From positions 2,108,001 to 2,172,000 of the forward strand of contig NW_024467120.1 in the NCBI RefSeq assembly GCF_017591425.1: a stretch of 64,000 nt of DNA, in the 5' to 3' direction. Position numbers and translations under genes: made by a program. This DNA is from Ochotona curzoniae. Taxonomy: Eukaryota; Chordata; Mammalia; Lagomorpha; Ochotonidae. Shown piece after piece: positions 1-12,330 of this stretch. The notes under the pieces were generated by a model. That model was not told the origin of the DNA, did not search any database, and saw only the letters and a program-made list of their open reading frames with translations. Every line of letters begins with the position of its first letter. The stretch's first letter is position 1.

Positions 1-1145
1 ATTGAGTGAACTTCCAGGAATCTACAGAATGGCAGTCAGAGCCATGACACGGCTCTCGACTTGTCTCCAGTTGCTTTTCAGTTATGGTATTTTGGCTTTT
101 GTTTGCTTGTTTGGTTGGTTGGTTGCTTGCTTGGTTGGTTTTTACTGTTACTTTGCTTTGAGATCATTTTGCAGCATCCTTGGCAAGCCTACACTTTTAT
201 TTCTTCAAGTTAATCTTCCTGTTACCAAAGAGTCCCTCAAGTTGCAAAGAAAGACTCAGAAAAATGTTGGGCGCTCACTCAGCCAACACACATCTCCTAA
301 TGCCATGATGAGAAGATAACCGGGCAGCTGAACTCTATCCCACAAAAAAGGCAGCAGCTCGCTCCAACTTCCTCACATGAGCCGAGAACCAGCGCAAGAA
401 TTCAAGAAGCTGCCCTCCAAAGTCTCTGATTCTAATGAAGGCCCAGGCACAGTGCGCATGCGCACCTCGACTGAGAATGTGGGCAGATAGCCCAGTCAAG
501 GTGGTCAGCGGCAGGAAATGCAGTTTTGTGTGAATTGTGCTGGTCACACAGAAATAGCTTCCGGTGACTGACAGGTTTCAACTCGTCCTTCATCTTTTGA
601 TCAACTCTCAAACCAACGCAAGGCCCGCCCCTGAAGAAAACATCCCCTTCTCGTTGTCATCAAAATTCCCTCTGCAACTCTTCTCCTGGTCTCCAGACAT
701 CCTTCTTGCTTGCTCCCCAGAACTCATGATTTAAGCAGAGGAAGCCTGTCTGTTTTCAATTCTCAACTTTTCACACATGGCAAATGAGTAGAACTTTGAA
801 TACTGCGATCATCTGGCTGATGAGCAAGCTGTTTTCCATTTCTGGCAACAAATACTTCTGGCTGATCATGATGGGAGGAAAAAAGATGAAAATATACTCT
901 AGTTGGATATCGTTGATAACATTTGTCATCTTCGCTGCTGGAAAAAAAAAAATGGCCTAGAAGATTCTTCTTTGGTGTCGCAGAAAACGATAAAAAGAAT
1001 TGAGAGAGACAACGATGCTGTGTTCATAAATGAAATTGGTTAGGGCAGGCTTTGCCATCACAAAGGTTGTGGACCAGGAGTAAGGCCTGGACCGGGAGTC
1101 AGAACCTGGGACTCCACTGCTAGACATATCTCCCATTCATCCAGT
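1..1145. other. non-repetitive stretch, no gene seen
   Basis: Unique-looking DNA with no splice-framed coding sequence or recognisable repeat apart from a low-complexity TTGG/TTGC run near 105-140. The open frame at 2-319 is rich in aromatic residues because of that run and has no recognisable domain. Confidence 0.5.
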
Positions 1146-1475
1146 GGCCAGGGCTGCCATAACAGATGGCACATGGTGGAGTACTTCAGCAACACAGCTC
1201 TGGAGGCGGGTATTGGCAACACTGGTTCCTTTGGAGGCCACACTGCTTGACTTAAAAATGCTGCTTTTTCCCTCTGTCCTCAAACGACCATCCTCTGAAC
1301 CTGTGTGTCCCCACCTCTCTTTCTCATAAGAACACCAGTCAGATCTGGTTAGGACCCATTCTCATGACCTCTTGCGGGCTTCATTGCCTCTCTACAGATC
1401 CTAAATCCAACTGCGATCACATTCTGAGCTATGAGGTGGTTGGTACTTCAACGTATGAATCTGCAGTGAGGGACG
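1146..1475 (-). repeat. MaLR LTR (MLT1-like), antisense
   Basis: Read on the minus strand this follows the MLT1 layout. The plus strand shows GCTGCCATAACAGATGGCAC near 1152, CTCATAAGAACACCAGTCAG near 1323, GACCCATTCTCATGACCTC near 1355 and ACTTCAACGTATGAATCTG near 1447, which correspond to complementary MLT1 blocks in the expected order. It is diverged and is a solitary LTR with no internal sequence. The subfamily is not resolved. Confidence 0.7.
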
Positions 1476-2420
1476 ATGCAAAGTTCAGCCCATCACAATC
1501 CCAGGATCTCACCGGTCAACTGAATCCACTCGGATCTATATTGGCCACACATACTGTGAACCTGCAGTGTGGAGAATGTCCCTACAAAATGCACCTGGCC
1601 CTGGTTCACTCCCCAGCAAAGGAGGAAAATGAGATGGATGGGCAAATCATGGCAATCAGTCTCTTCTTGGGACAAGTCAGTCTCTGGATTCCAGGGAGTG
1701 TAAGAAACTTGATGTCACTCTCCCAGAGAGAGAGATTCCTCCTACTCTGTGGAAAGTACTCTCTGGCTGTGAAAGTGCACCCGGGGACCATGTCCACTCA
1801 TTAAAGCCCTTAACAAAAAGACTCTTTTGCAACCCAGCACTGAGAAATGGCAAAGGGCAAAGTAATGAATCATCCACAAGCAGAACACTCTACCGCTCTT
1901 TGACTTGAACAAAAATGCTACTTCCAGCAAGAGGAAAAGTTGGTCACAAATGACTAACAGAGGAGACCGAGCCGATGCTGACAACTGCAGGACAGCACCA
2001 ACTGTAGATCAGATAAGGTCAAATGTTGCAATGAAGGTGGGTGAGTACACCCCTGCAGGGAAACGTGGGCTAGAAAGAATGGTGAGTAAGAGGCTTACCC
2101 CCATCCCACCCCCAATAAAAGGACATGAGCATGTAATTTCCTTAACGGTTCCACCATCACGCACCAGTGGGTTGAACAGGATGACTCTCAAGACCCTGTG
2201 ACACATGCTTACAAAGGAACTCACAGGCTTTATTTTCAATGACAATCTTACTAATCAACCCACGATCCTGCCTTTTGCAGCAGAGCGAGTCACCAGGGTT
2301 CTCTGGTGGAGATGTGCTGTTTAGTCATGTGTCACATGCTGGCAGTGACTGGGAAGCAGTGGGAAGGCTGGCAGCTCCCAGCAGCAGAGGTCCATGGGGA
2401 GGAGTTAGCATTGTGTCATA
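1476..2420. other. unassigned intergenic DNA
   Basis: Nothing recognisable on either strand. Several short overlapping open frames (up to 146 codons, running in from 1364) have no domain, signal peptide or plausible splice pattern. Confidence 0.45.
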
Positions 2421-2806
2421 GTCTGCGTAATGGGATGAAGTATGTCTCCCAAACAGATATGCTGACATCTTCAACCCCAGTATCTTGGGATGTGACCCCC
2501 ATTTGGCACCCGTTAGTTGGAATAAGGTCATCCTACAGTAGGATGGCCTATTATTTCAGTGTGATTCGTGTCCTCTTAAGAAGGAACACAAGAAGGACAT
2601 GTAACCACAAACCAAGGTTGGAATGGTACATCTAGAATGCAAGAATCAGCAGCAAACATTAAAAACTAGAGACCACAGCGAAGCATTCTCTTCCCCAGGT
2701 TCCAAAGGTATACGGCCCAGCCAATGCCTTGGCATTAGAAACAAACATCTGTCTCTTGAAGCCATCTCGTCTGTGGTCCTTTACAAAGACAAGTCTTATG
2801 AATGAA
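2421..2806 (+). repeat. MaLR LTR (MLT1-like), near full length
   Basis: Blocks in MLT1 order: TATGTCTCCCAAACAGATATGC near 2441 (start), TGTGACCCCCATTTGG near 2490, GTGTCCTCTTAAGAAGGAAC near 2568, and the LTR 3' end GAAGCCATCTCGTCTGTGG near 2759, followed by CCTTTACAAAGACAAG. Old and diverged. No internal region is attached, so this is probably a solo LTR. Confidence 0.75.
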
Positions 2807-3398
2807 TGTACACATCATGCATTGTGGTGAACCCAGACAGAGACAGTGCAGAGACTTCAAAAATAAAGCTCTTCAACAACCTCCACTCACAGGAACTTTG
2901 ACCTTTGTTTAATTTTTAAAACCCACATGTGCCCTTCACTGGTCTTCTGCCCTCTTTCCTTAACATGTGGCACAAGGACCGCACAGAGCAGATCGGAGCA
3001 GAGCAGAAGACCGGCCATCCACCTGTTTGCTCGACTGACTTCCTCTGATGCCTTAGCTTATCCCTGACCAGCAGAACTTTGAGCAACTCTCCAAGGAATC
3101 ATCTCTTCAGCTATAAACTTAGGGACCTGAACCAAGGCAACCTTCATGTGGAACGTGGTAACCTTGACTCCAGCATCGCCAATGGTTTAGACTTCAAGAT
3201 GATGATTAAGGAAGGAACCATACATGTAAGTCAGCTTCCTTCTCCATTTCGCCATTCCTAAGACCTTACTACAAGGTGACATGGAAAATATTTTTTGGAG
3301 AAACCGTGTATTAAGCAGCACTAGGAAAGAGCAAGGGCACCAATTCAAAGGGCATGCTTCAAATTATGGTTAGAGTAATTCATTAGTTAAAACATCTA
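2807..3398. other. unassigned intergenic DNA
   Basis: No repeat or gene recognised. A short GCAGATCGGAGCAGAGCAGA motif sits near 2988. The 60-codon frame at 3079-3261 has no recognisable feature. Confidence 0.4.
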
Positions 3399-3727
3399 GG
3401 GCCCAGCGCGATGGCGCACAGTGGTTAAGGTCCTCGCCTTGCATGCCCGGGATCCCATATGGGCTCTGGTTCTAATCCCGGCAGCCCCGCTTCCCATCCA
3501 GCTCTCTGCTTGTGGCCCGGGAAAGCAGTCGAGGACAGCCCAACGCTTTGGGGCCCTGCACCTGCGTGGGAGACCCGGAAGAGGCTCCTGGCTTCAGATT
3601 GGCTCAGCTCCAGCCATTGCGGCCACCTGGGGAGTAAATCATCGGATGGAAGATCTTCTTCTCTGTCTCTCCTCTCTGTATATCCGCCTTTCCAATAAAA
3701 ATTAAATAAATCTTAAAAAAAAAAAAC
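3399..3727 (+). repeat. CSINE, young pika-type, full length
   Basis: Starts GGGCCCAGCGCGATGGCGCA, has the pol III B-box-like GGTTCTAATCC near 3468, GGGAAAGCAGTCGAGGACAG near 3519, GGATGGAAGATCTTC near 3645, and ends AATTAAATAAATCTTAAAA(A)n. It is little decayed. Possible target-site duplication: AAAACATC before the element and AAAACATC after the tail. Confidence 0.95.
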
Positions 3728-5208
3728 ATCGAACACATATTGGTGCCTTGTGAGAGACTGAACATATGAAAAGGCAAATGACAGGCCACATATGAAAACT
3801 TAACAAGCTCTGAACTCTGACCCACAATCAGAGTGGAAAGTCACCCACTATCGACAACAAGCAGCCCAGGATGCCATTGTAAGTCAGACTTGTAGGAAAT
3901 CAGACCACCATCTCTTATCAACAATCCAGGAAGTTCAATAATAACCCCTATAACAATTGGTCCACAATGGTCAGAACTTTAGAAACAACTGAAAACTTCT
4001 TTAACTTTTTATCCTCTTTTCCAACTTACAATCAACTAGAGAAAAAGCAAACATATACTCTAGCGACCATATTGCATGTCACAGCACTGGCTGGCTGCCA
4101 CGAGCTTCCCCCAGTCCACAGCCTCTGAATGGGGCACATCTATGCTTTCCCTTTGTTCCACTGTGGTGCTTTTCCACTCTTCTTCCGGTCCTGGAGTTAC
4201 TGCCCAACAACCAATGCAAAGACTGAGCAGAGTACCAAAAAGTAATCAGGAATGAGACGTTTCAAATGCAAGTCAAAAGCAAGAGAGAGCTTGCTTCCAG
4301 ACAGGGGGCAGTCAGTTAGGAACTGGGTTTCAGTGTTCAGACCAACATTTTTCTAGTAACAAGGTCTCCCCTTGTTCACGCAGCTACTGAAACTTGAAAG
4401 TTCGTGAGAAGGGAAAGAAGTCTTGGCAGGAAACTTGTTTGTTTCATGACTACTCTGACTGTCACCTGAAGGGCAAATGATTTATTGAGAAGTCCCACTT
4501 TTCCCTGCACGAGGCCTGAGTCAGCACCTTCCATTACTCATAAAACTGCAGACGGGACACTGTTATCCAGTTAGTGCTTTGGTGAAATTCATCTGTGTTC
4601 CTGTTCAAAGATGTCCCCCCCCCCAAAAAATAACTTTTGGCTACTCACTCAAAATAGATCTTTATCCACACCCAGTCACTGTTGAGTGCCTACCAAAAAT
4701 TCTTCCCTGAAGTTGAGGCTTCAAAGCCCCCCAGTTAAAAGGACTCCTCTCTGATACGCAAAAACCTGGATCAATTATGAGGCCTGGGAATCAAAGAGAG
4801 AAGTCTACCGCCATTCTTCCAAATAGATAAAGTCTCTGTTAGAGAGTATGTCTTCAGGTCTACGGGTTTACTAACATTGTAACATTGAAGGTCTGTCAAG
4901 ATGCCTTGGAAGGTTAAAAAAAAAACCTTGCCACCTAGGGATCTGTCCTCCAGGTCCTGAGTATAGAATGAGTTGAGACTATTTAGTTTCTCCAGAATAT
5001 TCTGAGAGAGAGAGAGAGGGAGGGAGGACAATGCAAGACATGCCCAATTGTATCTTCCAGAATGACAAAAGTTTCCTCTTTTTCACTCCAGTGGAGACAG
5101 CCCAAGGGATTATTCACTGGGTCCTCAACAGAAACAAGAACAGATAAGAAACATTCCCAGTAGCACCTACTACAGGCAGGCATAAGTTTCTGTGAGTCCC
5201 AAATGCAA
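3728..5208. other. unassigned intergenic DNA
   Basis: No gene or clear repeat. A C9/A6 homopolymer junction lies near 4616-4630. The minus-strand open frame at 4771-5031 lacks domain features and ends in the GA-rich run near 5001. Confidence 0.45.
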
Positions 5209-5241
5209 ACACACACACACACACACACGCGCGCACACACA
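5209..5241. repeat. (AC)n microsatellite with CG interruptions
   Basis: Alternating AC run with an internal GCGCGC segment (near 5228-5234), giving a purine-pyrimidine alternating tract. Confidence 0.95.
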
Positions 5242-6404
5242 TCCACACTTGGCTATCAATACTGTGCTTGTGCTTTTGCAGTTGTTCCTAGCCCAGTGCG
5301 GGCATTAAGCAGCCATAAAATTATTCAGTGTCACCTGGCCCCACATCTTCTGTCCCTGAGTATGCAAAGTAGATTAAAGCACGTACCCACCACGTGTGCA
5401 TCATGGGAGGTGATGTGGAAAGTAGTCCCTGACTCGCTTGGCTCCACATCACAGAGACCTCAGGGTTAGTCCATGTGAGGAGTGTGTCAGAATGGTCATA
5501 GTTTTCTCATGAAATGAAAAATGTGGGAACCAGCCTCTTGTCACCACTTAGAACTCACAGCAGCAGAAAATTCACCTAAGAGTTCTGCTAAGGTCAAACA
5601 AGAGGGTGGAGTAGGGCGGTGTCCATGAGCTTCAGGGTTGAGTGTTACTCACTCCATGTGGACAGCACATCGCCAGGGGTTTAATTACACATTCATGACT
5701 CACTACATAGATAACTCTTAGAGACCAGGGCCAGCTTCCCCTCTGCTTCTCTTCAGATCTTTCTCTCTGAATCACGCATTGGGAGCAGAGAACCTAAACA
5801 CCCCTATTCCAGAATCATCACAGAGCAGTACAAACTGACAGGGGCCCCACTTCCTCCCCTGCAGCTTCCTGGAGTTGTACAAACCTCACCGACAGATTGA
5901 GATCTTGGCCACAACTTCTCTTGGCAACGATTCTGCCTTATACATAGTTTAAAAACGGGTAGAAAAGGGAGGAAAAGGAGGAAGAAGAGAGAGAGTTGAG
6001 GGAGATGGGTCTTACAAATACAAGAGGAGGGAAAAAAAAAATACAGAATCCATTCAGCTCTCATGGAAACTTCCCAAGGTGCTTCAATTGATAGAAGCTC
6101 TCTAAATGAGAGCTGTTTCTGCTGTAGATTACACTGGCTGAAGAGGAAGAGACTTCCACTGGAAGGATATGGAAGGGGTATACCTTTTCATTTTGGTCAA
6201 CACCATTCTCAATCCATGCCATAGTTCTCTTTCTCCCCTGCTGCTATCTGCTCCTCTCCCACCAAGAAATCAGACGTTGTGTCAGAGATGAGACCCTGAC
6301 TCCTGTCCTCGGAGAGACTCCATCAGGCAGGGGAGATGCTAGGGTGTGGTTTGGCACATGCAACAAGAAAAAATGTTGAGGCAGATAGAAGGGAGGGCAT
6401 GAAG
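5242..6404. other. unassigned intergenic DNA
   Basis: No gene or repeat family recognised. A purine-rich block (AGGAGGAAGAAGAGAGAGAG) lies near 5965-6010. Confidence 0.4.
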
Positions 6405-6665
6405 ACTCTGCTCAGGGTGCCCATCTCCTACATTCCAGTGCTGGAGTTCCAACCCTGGCCCCCTTCCTATTCCAGTGCTCCTGCTAATGTTCTTCCCAGG
6501 AGGCAGCAGATGATGGCTTAAGGACTCGAGTCCCTGACATTCATATGGGAGATCCTAGCGTCATCTTGGACAAACCCAAGATGTGAGAGGCATTTGGGGA
6601 GGGGAGTAACTCTGTCTCCATTTCTCTCTTTCTCTTCCACCTTTCATATAAAATCTCTTTTTTTT
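6405..6665 (+). repeat. CSINE, old and diverged, 5' truncated
   Basis: Order matches the older CSINE layout: TGGAGTTCCAACCCTGGC near 6442, CTGCTAATGTTCTTCCCAGG, GCAGATGATGGCTTAAGGACT near 6507, CATATGGGAGATCC near 6542, then pyrimidine-rich TCTCTTTCTCTTCC and a decayed A-rich end near 6650. Confidence 0.65.
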
Positions 6666-7446
6666 TTTTTCAGAAAAGAAGCATGGGTTCTTAATTAAAC
6701 AAATAAACACAAAGCCTTCAAGGAGCCTAGAGGATAGAGGGCTGAGTTAGTTAGGGAGTCAGGGGTTGTAAAGAGCTCCTCTGTTGGTACCTCCCCCCCC
6801 CAAGAAACAGACTTGGAAACAGATCTATGTGCAAGAGACTTCCTTATGAGGGTTCACTTGTCAGAGAGAGAGGGCTGCCTGAGCAGGCAAAGTGAGGGAC
6901 AACATTGACAAGGGGCCTTTGCTCATCCCACGGGGAGCCAGCTCTGAAGCTGGCACAGCCTGACAGAGCCATCACCCACTGAGACAGGAGTCAGGCTTCA
7001 GTTTGGGTGTGGGCATCCCCAGAGGGAGGATGTTGCAGCCTCAGACAAGATTGCTCCCTTGAGCAGAGGACTATGGCAGTGAGGGAACCATCCAGGAGTC
7101 ATCAGCAGGAAAGACCCCCAAACCCGGAAGGATAATTCCAGCATCTTGGGGCTACTGGGACAGTGTGGCAGAATGCCACAGTGTCCATTATATGGAGCTT
7201 ACAGAAGAGAAGTGAGCTGAGCCGAGTTATGCTTTCAAGGGTGCAATTATAAACAAAGGGGGGGAAAAAAGGATTCTAGGCCAAAAAGACAACAGTGAAT
7301 GGGAAACAGCCTGGAGGGCAGGGCAAAGGTATAGGAGAGATGGACCAGGAAAATGAAGCTAATGACCAGCTAAAGGGCTTGGATTTTTAATCTTAGAATT
7401 AAAGATAGAGGCAATAAATAAATTTCACCATTGCTATAAAGTTATT
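6666..7446. other. unassigned stretch, possibly a decayed repeat
   Basis: The segment 6830-7180 (ATCTATGTGCAAGAGACTTC ... CCACAGTGTCC) has the texture of an old interspersed repeat, but I cannot name a family with confidence. No coding sequence seen. Confidence 0.3.
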
Positions 7447-7756
7447 TTCTGATTTTTTAAATGTTTATTTGTATTTACTTGAAAGAGTTGGAAAGAGAGA
7501 GAGAGACCAAGATCTTCCATCTGTTGGTTTACTCCTCACAACCCTGCAACAGCCAGGGCTGAGCCTAGGGAAAGCCAAGGCCTCCCACATGGGTGGCAGT
7601 GTTCCAGGTACTTGAGCCATCCCCTGTTGTCCCAGGGTATGCGTTCACAGCTGGATCAGAAGCAGAGGAGCCTGGGCTCAAACCAGGAACTGTAATATGA
7701 GATGCAGTTGTCCCAAGTTGGGGATTAACATATTCCATCATAACGCCTGCCCCTAT
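7447..7756 (-). repeat. CSINE, old, antisense
   Basis: On the plus strand it reads as the reverse complement: GATTTTTTAAATGTTTATTTG near 7451, CAAGATCTTCCATCTGTTGG near 7508, AGCCAGGGCTGAGCC near 7551, CTCCCACATGGGTGGCAG near 7583 and the 5' end ATAACGCCTGCCCC near 7741. Substantially diverged. Confidence 0.8.
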
Positions 7757-9053
7757 TTTCTGATTTACATTGTTAACATTTGGGAAATGCAGTAAGTACA
7801 AAGGCAAAACTAATAAAATTCACCTCTAATCCCACTACCCAGAGATAATTATAATCAACATTTTTATTTCCTTCTGGTATTTTTCTTTTTCCAAGATCTG
7901 TGTCTAGGCAGGGAAAGTCTTTTTGAAACCTGACAGATTGTACTAAAGGTGCAGTTTACTGCCTTGCTTTTCTGACTTACATTCCATTTCACATCATGAA
8001 ATGTTTTTCGAACACATGATTTAAATCATGGGTAGAGTGTTCTATTATCAGATTTAGCTAATGCTTCCCTTATCGTTGGACAATTATATTTCTTTCCAGG
8101 TCTTTGTCTACAATTCTTATTATATCCCCATGATGATTCTCAAAAGAAAGAATGATGGAGTTAAAGATAGGGACCTTGTAAAGTCATGGACAACAGTGCA
8201 GGAAAATGTTTAAGACCTAAAGCAGGATGCATCGAAACAGATTTTCTTTTTTTCTTTTTCTTTGCTTATTCACTCTTCTCTCCATCAGAGAACGGACAGA
8301 GGTCCAAGCAACTGGTGAGTGTTTCAGGGAGCTGAGGGTATGTCTTGATGGTTACAACACACACTTTCTATCACCCAGGGTGTTGCAAAGGTCCTGTAAG
8401 GTACTGCCCACGCACATCTGAAACTTAGTCTGTCCTTACTGTCACCAACAGGAGGACTCAGAAGTCAATTCCTCCTGCTGCTGGGAAGGTTCTAACAGCC
8501 CGAGGCAGGGTGCCAGGTGTGTTCCAGGGTCCTCTCTCCTTCTGGCATCCTCGGAGGTTATCCCTGCAGGTGCTTCTCATGTGCAAGCTGCATGCTTGGT
8601 AGCACTGTCTGCATAAAGTGCCTGCCTCTCGGGCAGACAGAATGAAAGCTCTTACAGCTTTCTATTGACATAACAGAAATTGCCCCCAAATGCTCTTGAA
8701 TTTATCTTTATGTGTGCTGCTGCCTATAAATTGCTTTCTCATGGGATGTGGTTTAAATTACAGCAACAATTCCTTCCTTCCTCCATTGGTTACCAGCCCT
8801 TTCCTGGGGTCATGGCATGCTTCTTTTTGATGTTCATATCCTAATTTTAATCCTACTGTTATGTTCTGTCAATAGTCCCTGGAGCCTACAGCAGACATAC
8901 TTCTCGTGCAAGAACAAGTTCCGATAATGTGACCAGTTCCATTCGTCAGGACTCTTCTCCCACCAAACTCTCATTGCACAGCTTTTCCAGCATGCATTCA
9001 CTTCCATCTGAACCTGCCCATGTAGTGCACATTAGTTCAACTTGTCTCTGAGA
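7757..9053. other. AT-rich intergenic DNA
   Basis: No gene seen. Some AT-rich parts (7760-8160) resemble very old LINE sequence but not clearly enough to assign. The small frame at 8227-8421 begins with a hydrophobic run followed by basic residues; there is no support that it is translated. Confidence 0.35.
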
Positions 9054-9384
9054 TTTTTAAAAAAATTATTTATTTTTATTGCTAAGTCAGATATACAGAG
9101 AGGAGGAAAGACAGAGAAGATCTTCCGTCTGATGATTCACTCCCCAAGTGAGCGCAATGGCCGGAGCTGAACTGACCTCAAGCCAGGAGCCGGGAATGTC
9201 TTCTGGGTCTCCCACACAGCTGCAGGGTCCCAAGGGTTTGGGCATGCTCAACTGCTTTCCCAGGCCACAAACAGGGAGCTGAATGGGAAGTGGAGCTGCG
9301 GGGATTAAAACTGGTGTCCCTGTAGGATCTCAGCATGTTCAAAGTGAGGACTTTAGCTATTCAGCTACTCTGCCCGGGGCCCTG
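9054..9384 (-). repeat. CSINE, antisense
   Basis: Reverse complement of the pika-type element: GATATACAGAGAGGAGGAAAG near 9090, CACTCCCCAAGTGAGCGCAA near 9139, TGCTTTCCCAGGCCACAA near 9252, ending CTCTGCCCGGGGCCC near 9369. Moderately diverged. Confidence 0.9.
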
Positions 9385-9429
9385 GCTTTTTTTTTTTTTT
9401 AATGTGGCATCTCAGGAGGCAGAAAAAGA

Positions 9430-9560
9430 GAAAATCAGTGTCAAGGGGTCTAGATTCTTGGCATGGTTCTGCCACTTATGTCTTGGAGGCAGAAAGAAAT
9501 GTCTCCATCCTGCAAACTTCTCCAGACTCCTCCAGAGGATAAAACAAAATGGGACTCATC
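9430..9560 (+). repeat. possible MIR fragment
   Basis: TTCTTGGCATGGTTCTGCCACTTATG near 9451-9480 resembles the MIR core, where ...CTCTGCCACTTACTAG... is the conserved block. The flanks are too decayed to be sure. Confidence 0.35.
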
Positions 9561-10950
9561 CAAACAGAAAGTAACAAACACACTTACATGGATATGGCTG
9601 CTTTTGGACCGCAGTAATCTTGTTTATAGCAGCAGAGTGATCAATAATCCAGCCCATAAAGAAAATGCATTCATTCAAAAGACATTTTTGAAACCTACCA
9701 GGAAGAGCAGCAGCACTTGGAGAACAAAGGGAAATGGAATCCAGCACATGCGTGCAATGCATGAGTGCATGGACTAGCTGCAAAACAGACACAGACGCAA
9801 ACACATCAGCAGCGAGAAGCACTCGGCTGCACCTTTGCAAGGTCATATGGCATCACAGAGAAGGAGGCCACTAACCCTGCCTGAGGAGGTTGATGGGAAT
9901 AATAGGCCGCAGGTGATGTTTGGACACAATCTTGAAGGACAAGACAGATAATGCCCAGGAATGAAAATCAGGTCTTTAGAAACAGCATCAGTTACAAAAA
10001 CCCCCAAAGAGACACAGCACACAGAATATTCAGAAAATTGAGAACTCCCCAGCTCACAGCTAAACAAGGTATGTGTCAGAAATCAACAAGATTGGAGTCT
10101 TGATCCCCAGCATGAGATGCTGCTTTTGTCCTTTGGGCCAGGTGGAGCCAGTGGCATGGATGTACTTGTTATGGTCCAGGCAAGAAACACCCGGCACTGT
10201 GAACTTGAAGAGCTTGCAAAGGGATTGTGTTCAAAGGTAGGAGCATGGAGCAAAAAAAAATCAGAGTCCTGCGGCCTTCCTCAGGCTTGGAAGGGAAAGC
10301 AGTGACTGTTACGTGTGGGAGAGAGGGTCATGTGGAGGAGACCCTCTGATGGGAGCTAGCAGCATCAGCCAGCCTTCGGTGACCTAGGGGAAGTAGTTGG
10401 GGAGACATAGGACTCCCCAATTTCTGTTCCCCCCTTGTTGGTCAAACCCAGTGAGAAGACAGAGGGAGAAGGAAGACGGAAGGAACAACACAGTCCTGTG
10501 GGAACAGGTGCAAGCTGTCTAGCACTAGGCAAGTAACGCCACCTTGGAATTGCATGAAGCTCACTAGCAGCAATATTGTGGAAAAGGAGCTGTGGGAAAA
10601 TCAGGGGGAAAGTGAAGATGAGATCCAGTCGGGAAAGGACCCAGGATTTCATAAGACAGGAAAAGTAGCTATGAATGGGGTGGTGGGGCATGAGTTCAGA
10701 AAACATTCAGAGGACACAATTGAAAGACCTCAATGGCTCTCTCAATTGTCTCACACGTGAACAGCTCTCCAGGTGATAAAGGGACAAGATGATTCTGCAG
10801 GATAGATGCTGAATTTTTGATGTCTGGGAGTCATCCTCCTTTAAGAAGGTGATTGAGGTGGATCCCAATCCCTGGCTTAGGAAACCAGGACGGTATGACA
10901 AACTGTTTCATCGTTGCCAATTATCTCATAACGACAAGCAACATCGCAAC
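9561..10950. other. unassigned intergenic DNA
   Basis: No repeat family or exon recognised. Open frames on both strands (62-113 codons) overlap each other, which is the pattern of non-coding GC-neutral DNA. Confidence 0.4.
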
Positions 10951-11402
10951 TGTTGTGTATTGAATGTTAGCTCCCCCCAAAACAGATTTGCCCATATTCC
11001 AGAACCCGTGAAGATCTCATGTGGACCAAATGTTCTCTACAGATGCAATTAAATCGGAAATCTTGAGATGAAAGAATTCCAAATTATCCAGGTGGGCCTT
11101 AAATCCAGTGGCAACATTCTTATAAGAGCCAAAAGAATGAAGACACAGAGCTACGCAAAGGTCAGTGACAGCAGAAGTAGACGTTAGAGCTAAGCAATAC
11201 TAAGTAAAGGAATTACTGAAGACATGAGATCCAGAAGAGGGTAGAAGGATCTAGTATTAGAACATTCTGAGGGAGTACAGTCCTGTTGGTGAATTGATCT
11301 CAAACGTCCAACCTCCAGCACAATGACCCAACAGATTGATGTTGCCAAGCTAAGCAGTTTTACAATGTTTTGTTGCGGTAACCTTAAGAACTAACATAGC
11401 AA
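10951..11402 (+). repeat. MaLR LTR (MLT1-like), complete
   Basis: Begins TGTTGTGTATTGAATGTTAG with CCCCCCAAAACAGATTTG, contains CATTCTTATAAGAGCC near 11115 and GAATGAAGACACAGAG near 11135, and ends GCAGTTTTACAATGTTTTGTTGCGG near 11355, then AAGAACTAACA, the MLT1 3' terminus. Solo LTR of about 450 bp. Confidence 0.85.
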
Positions 11403-11975
11403 TGGACCAAAGAAACCCAAACTCTAGGCTGTCAATGAAATGAGGTCCTGTTTCTTGTGTCACACCTTGTCTGGTGAGCTTGGGTCACAACTGGCTAAAG
11501 AAGGAAAAGTTTTAGGTTGGTTACAGCCATGTAACAAAGCTTAAATTTTCATGTGTGCAAGACACTGCAGGGCATTCACTGCACAACCAACTTAAACTGT
11601 GGGAAATTGCTACAGTCCCATCAACCTTCACCATCACCTGTACCAGAACAGTCTAATCAAAACATCAGACAAGGCCCTCAGCCTCCGATATCTAACCGGA
11701 CATCTGCCTATAGCTTTGGTTGCTTCCCTCGCCCACCATCATTTGCCCTAGAAGAAATATGAAAGAACTAAACTTGATTTTTTTGGATGTCACATGTTCT
11801 GGATGCTAGTCAATCAAACGAAGCAATATTTACAAAAAAAAAAAAAGCCAGGTCTTCATAGTCACCTTGAAATATGCCTCAAGGTGATTCTAAGCATGTG
11901 AATATCAGCTTTCAGTTTGCCAACTAAGCTCCATCTCTTTATAGGAAAGAGTGTTCAAGATACCCAGGCGTATGG
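11403..11975. other. unassigned intergenic DNA
   Basis: Nothing recognised beyond a poly(A) run near 11835. A short near-repeat of CCTTGAAATATGCCTCAAGG around 11870 is weakly palindromic. Confidence 0.35.
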
Positions 11976-12330
11976 CATGCTACGGTTTCGAAGTAGTTTG
12001 TCCCTCCCAACGCACATGTTGAGACTTTGTCTCTCCATTCAAAAGTGATGAGAGGCAGTGGAGGCTTTATGTGGGATTAATTCCAGAGAGCATGGATCAG
12101 TCACTGTGAGAGAATGTTGTTTCTAAGGGAGTGGAACTTCCCTGATTTTTTTCTTCGTTTCCTGTCTTGCCGTGTGACTCCCTCTGCTATATCACAAGCT
12201 AGCAGGAAGGTTCCTCAAATGTTGCTGCAGTCCTCTTGGACTTGCTAGCCCCCAAACGAGCAAAAATCATCCTGTTCTTTTTATAAACTTCCACTCTGCT
12301 CTTTGGTGAGAACGATAGCACATGGACAAA
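11976..12330 (+). repeat. MaLR LTR (MST/MLT1-like)
   Basis: GCTACGGTTTCGAAGTAGTTTG at the start, then CGCACATGTTGAGACTTTG near 12011, GAGAGGCAGTGGAGGC near 12050, CCGTGTGACTCCCTC near 12169, CAGTCCTCTTGGACTTGC near 12229 and TTTATAAACTTCCACTCTGC near 12280. All are in MaLR order. The 3' end AACGATAGCACATGGAC matches the usual terminal block. Confidence 0.8.

Noticed and set aside
1364..1804. 146-codon plus-strand open frame
   Set aside because: Its first part lies in an antisense MLT1-like LTR, other frames overlap it on the minus strand, and the protein has no domain or composition suggesting a gene.
3468..3478. tRNA-like B box (GGTTCTAATCC)
   Set aside because: It belongs to the pol III promoter of a CSINE, not to a tRNA gene. 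No cloverleaf or complete tRNA was found anywhere.
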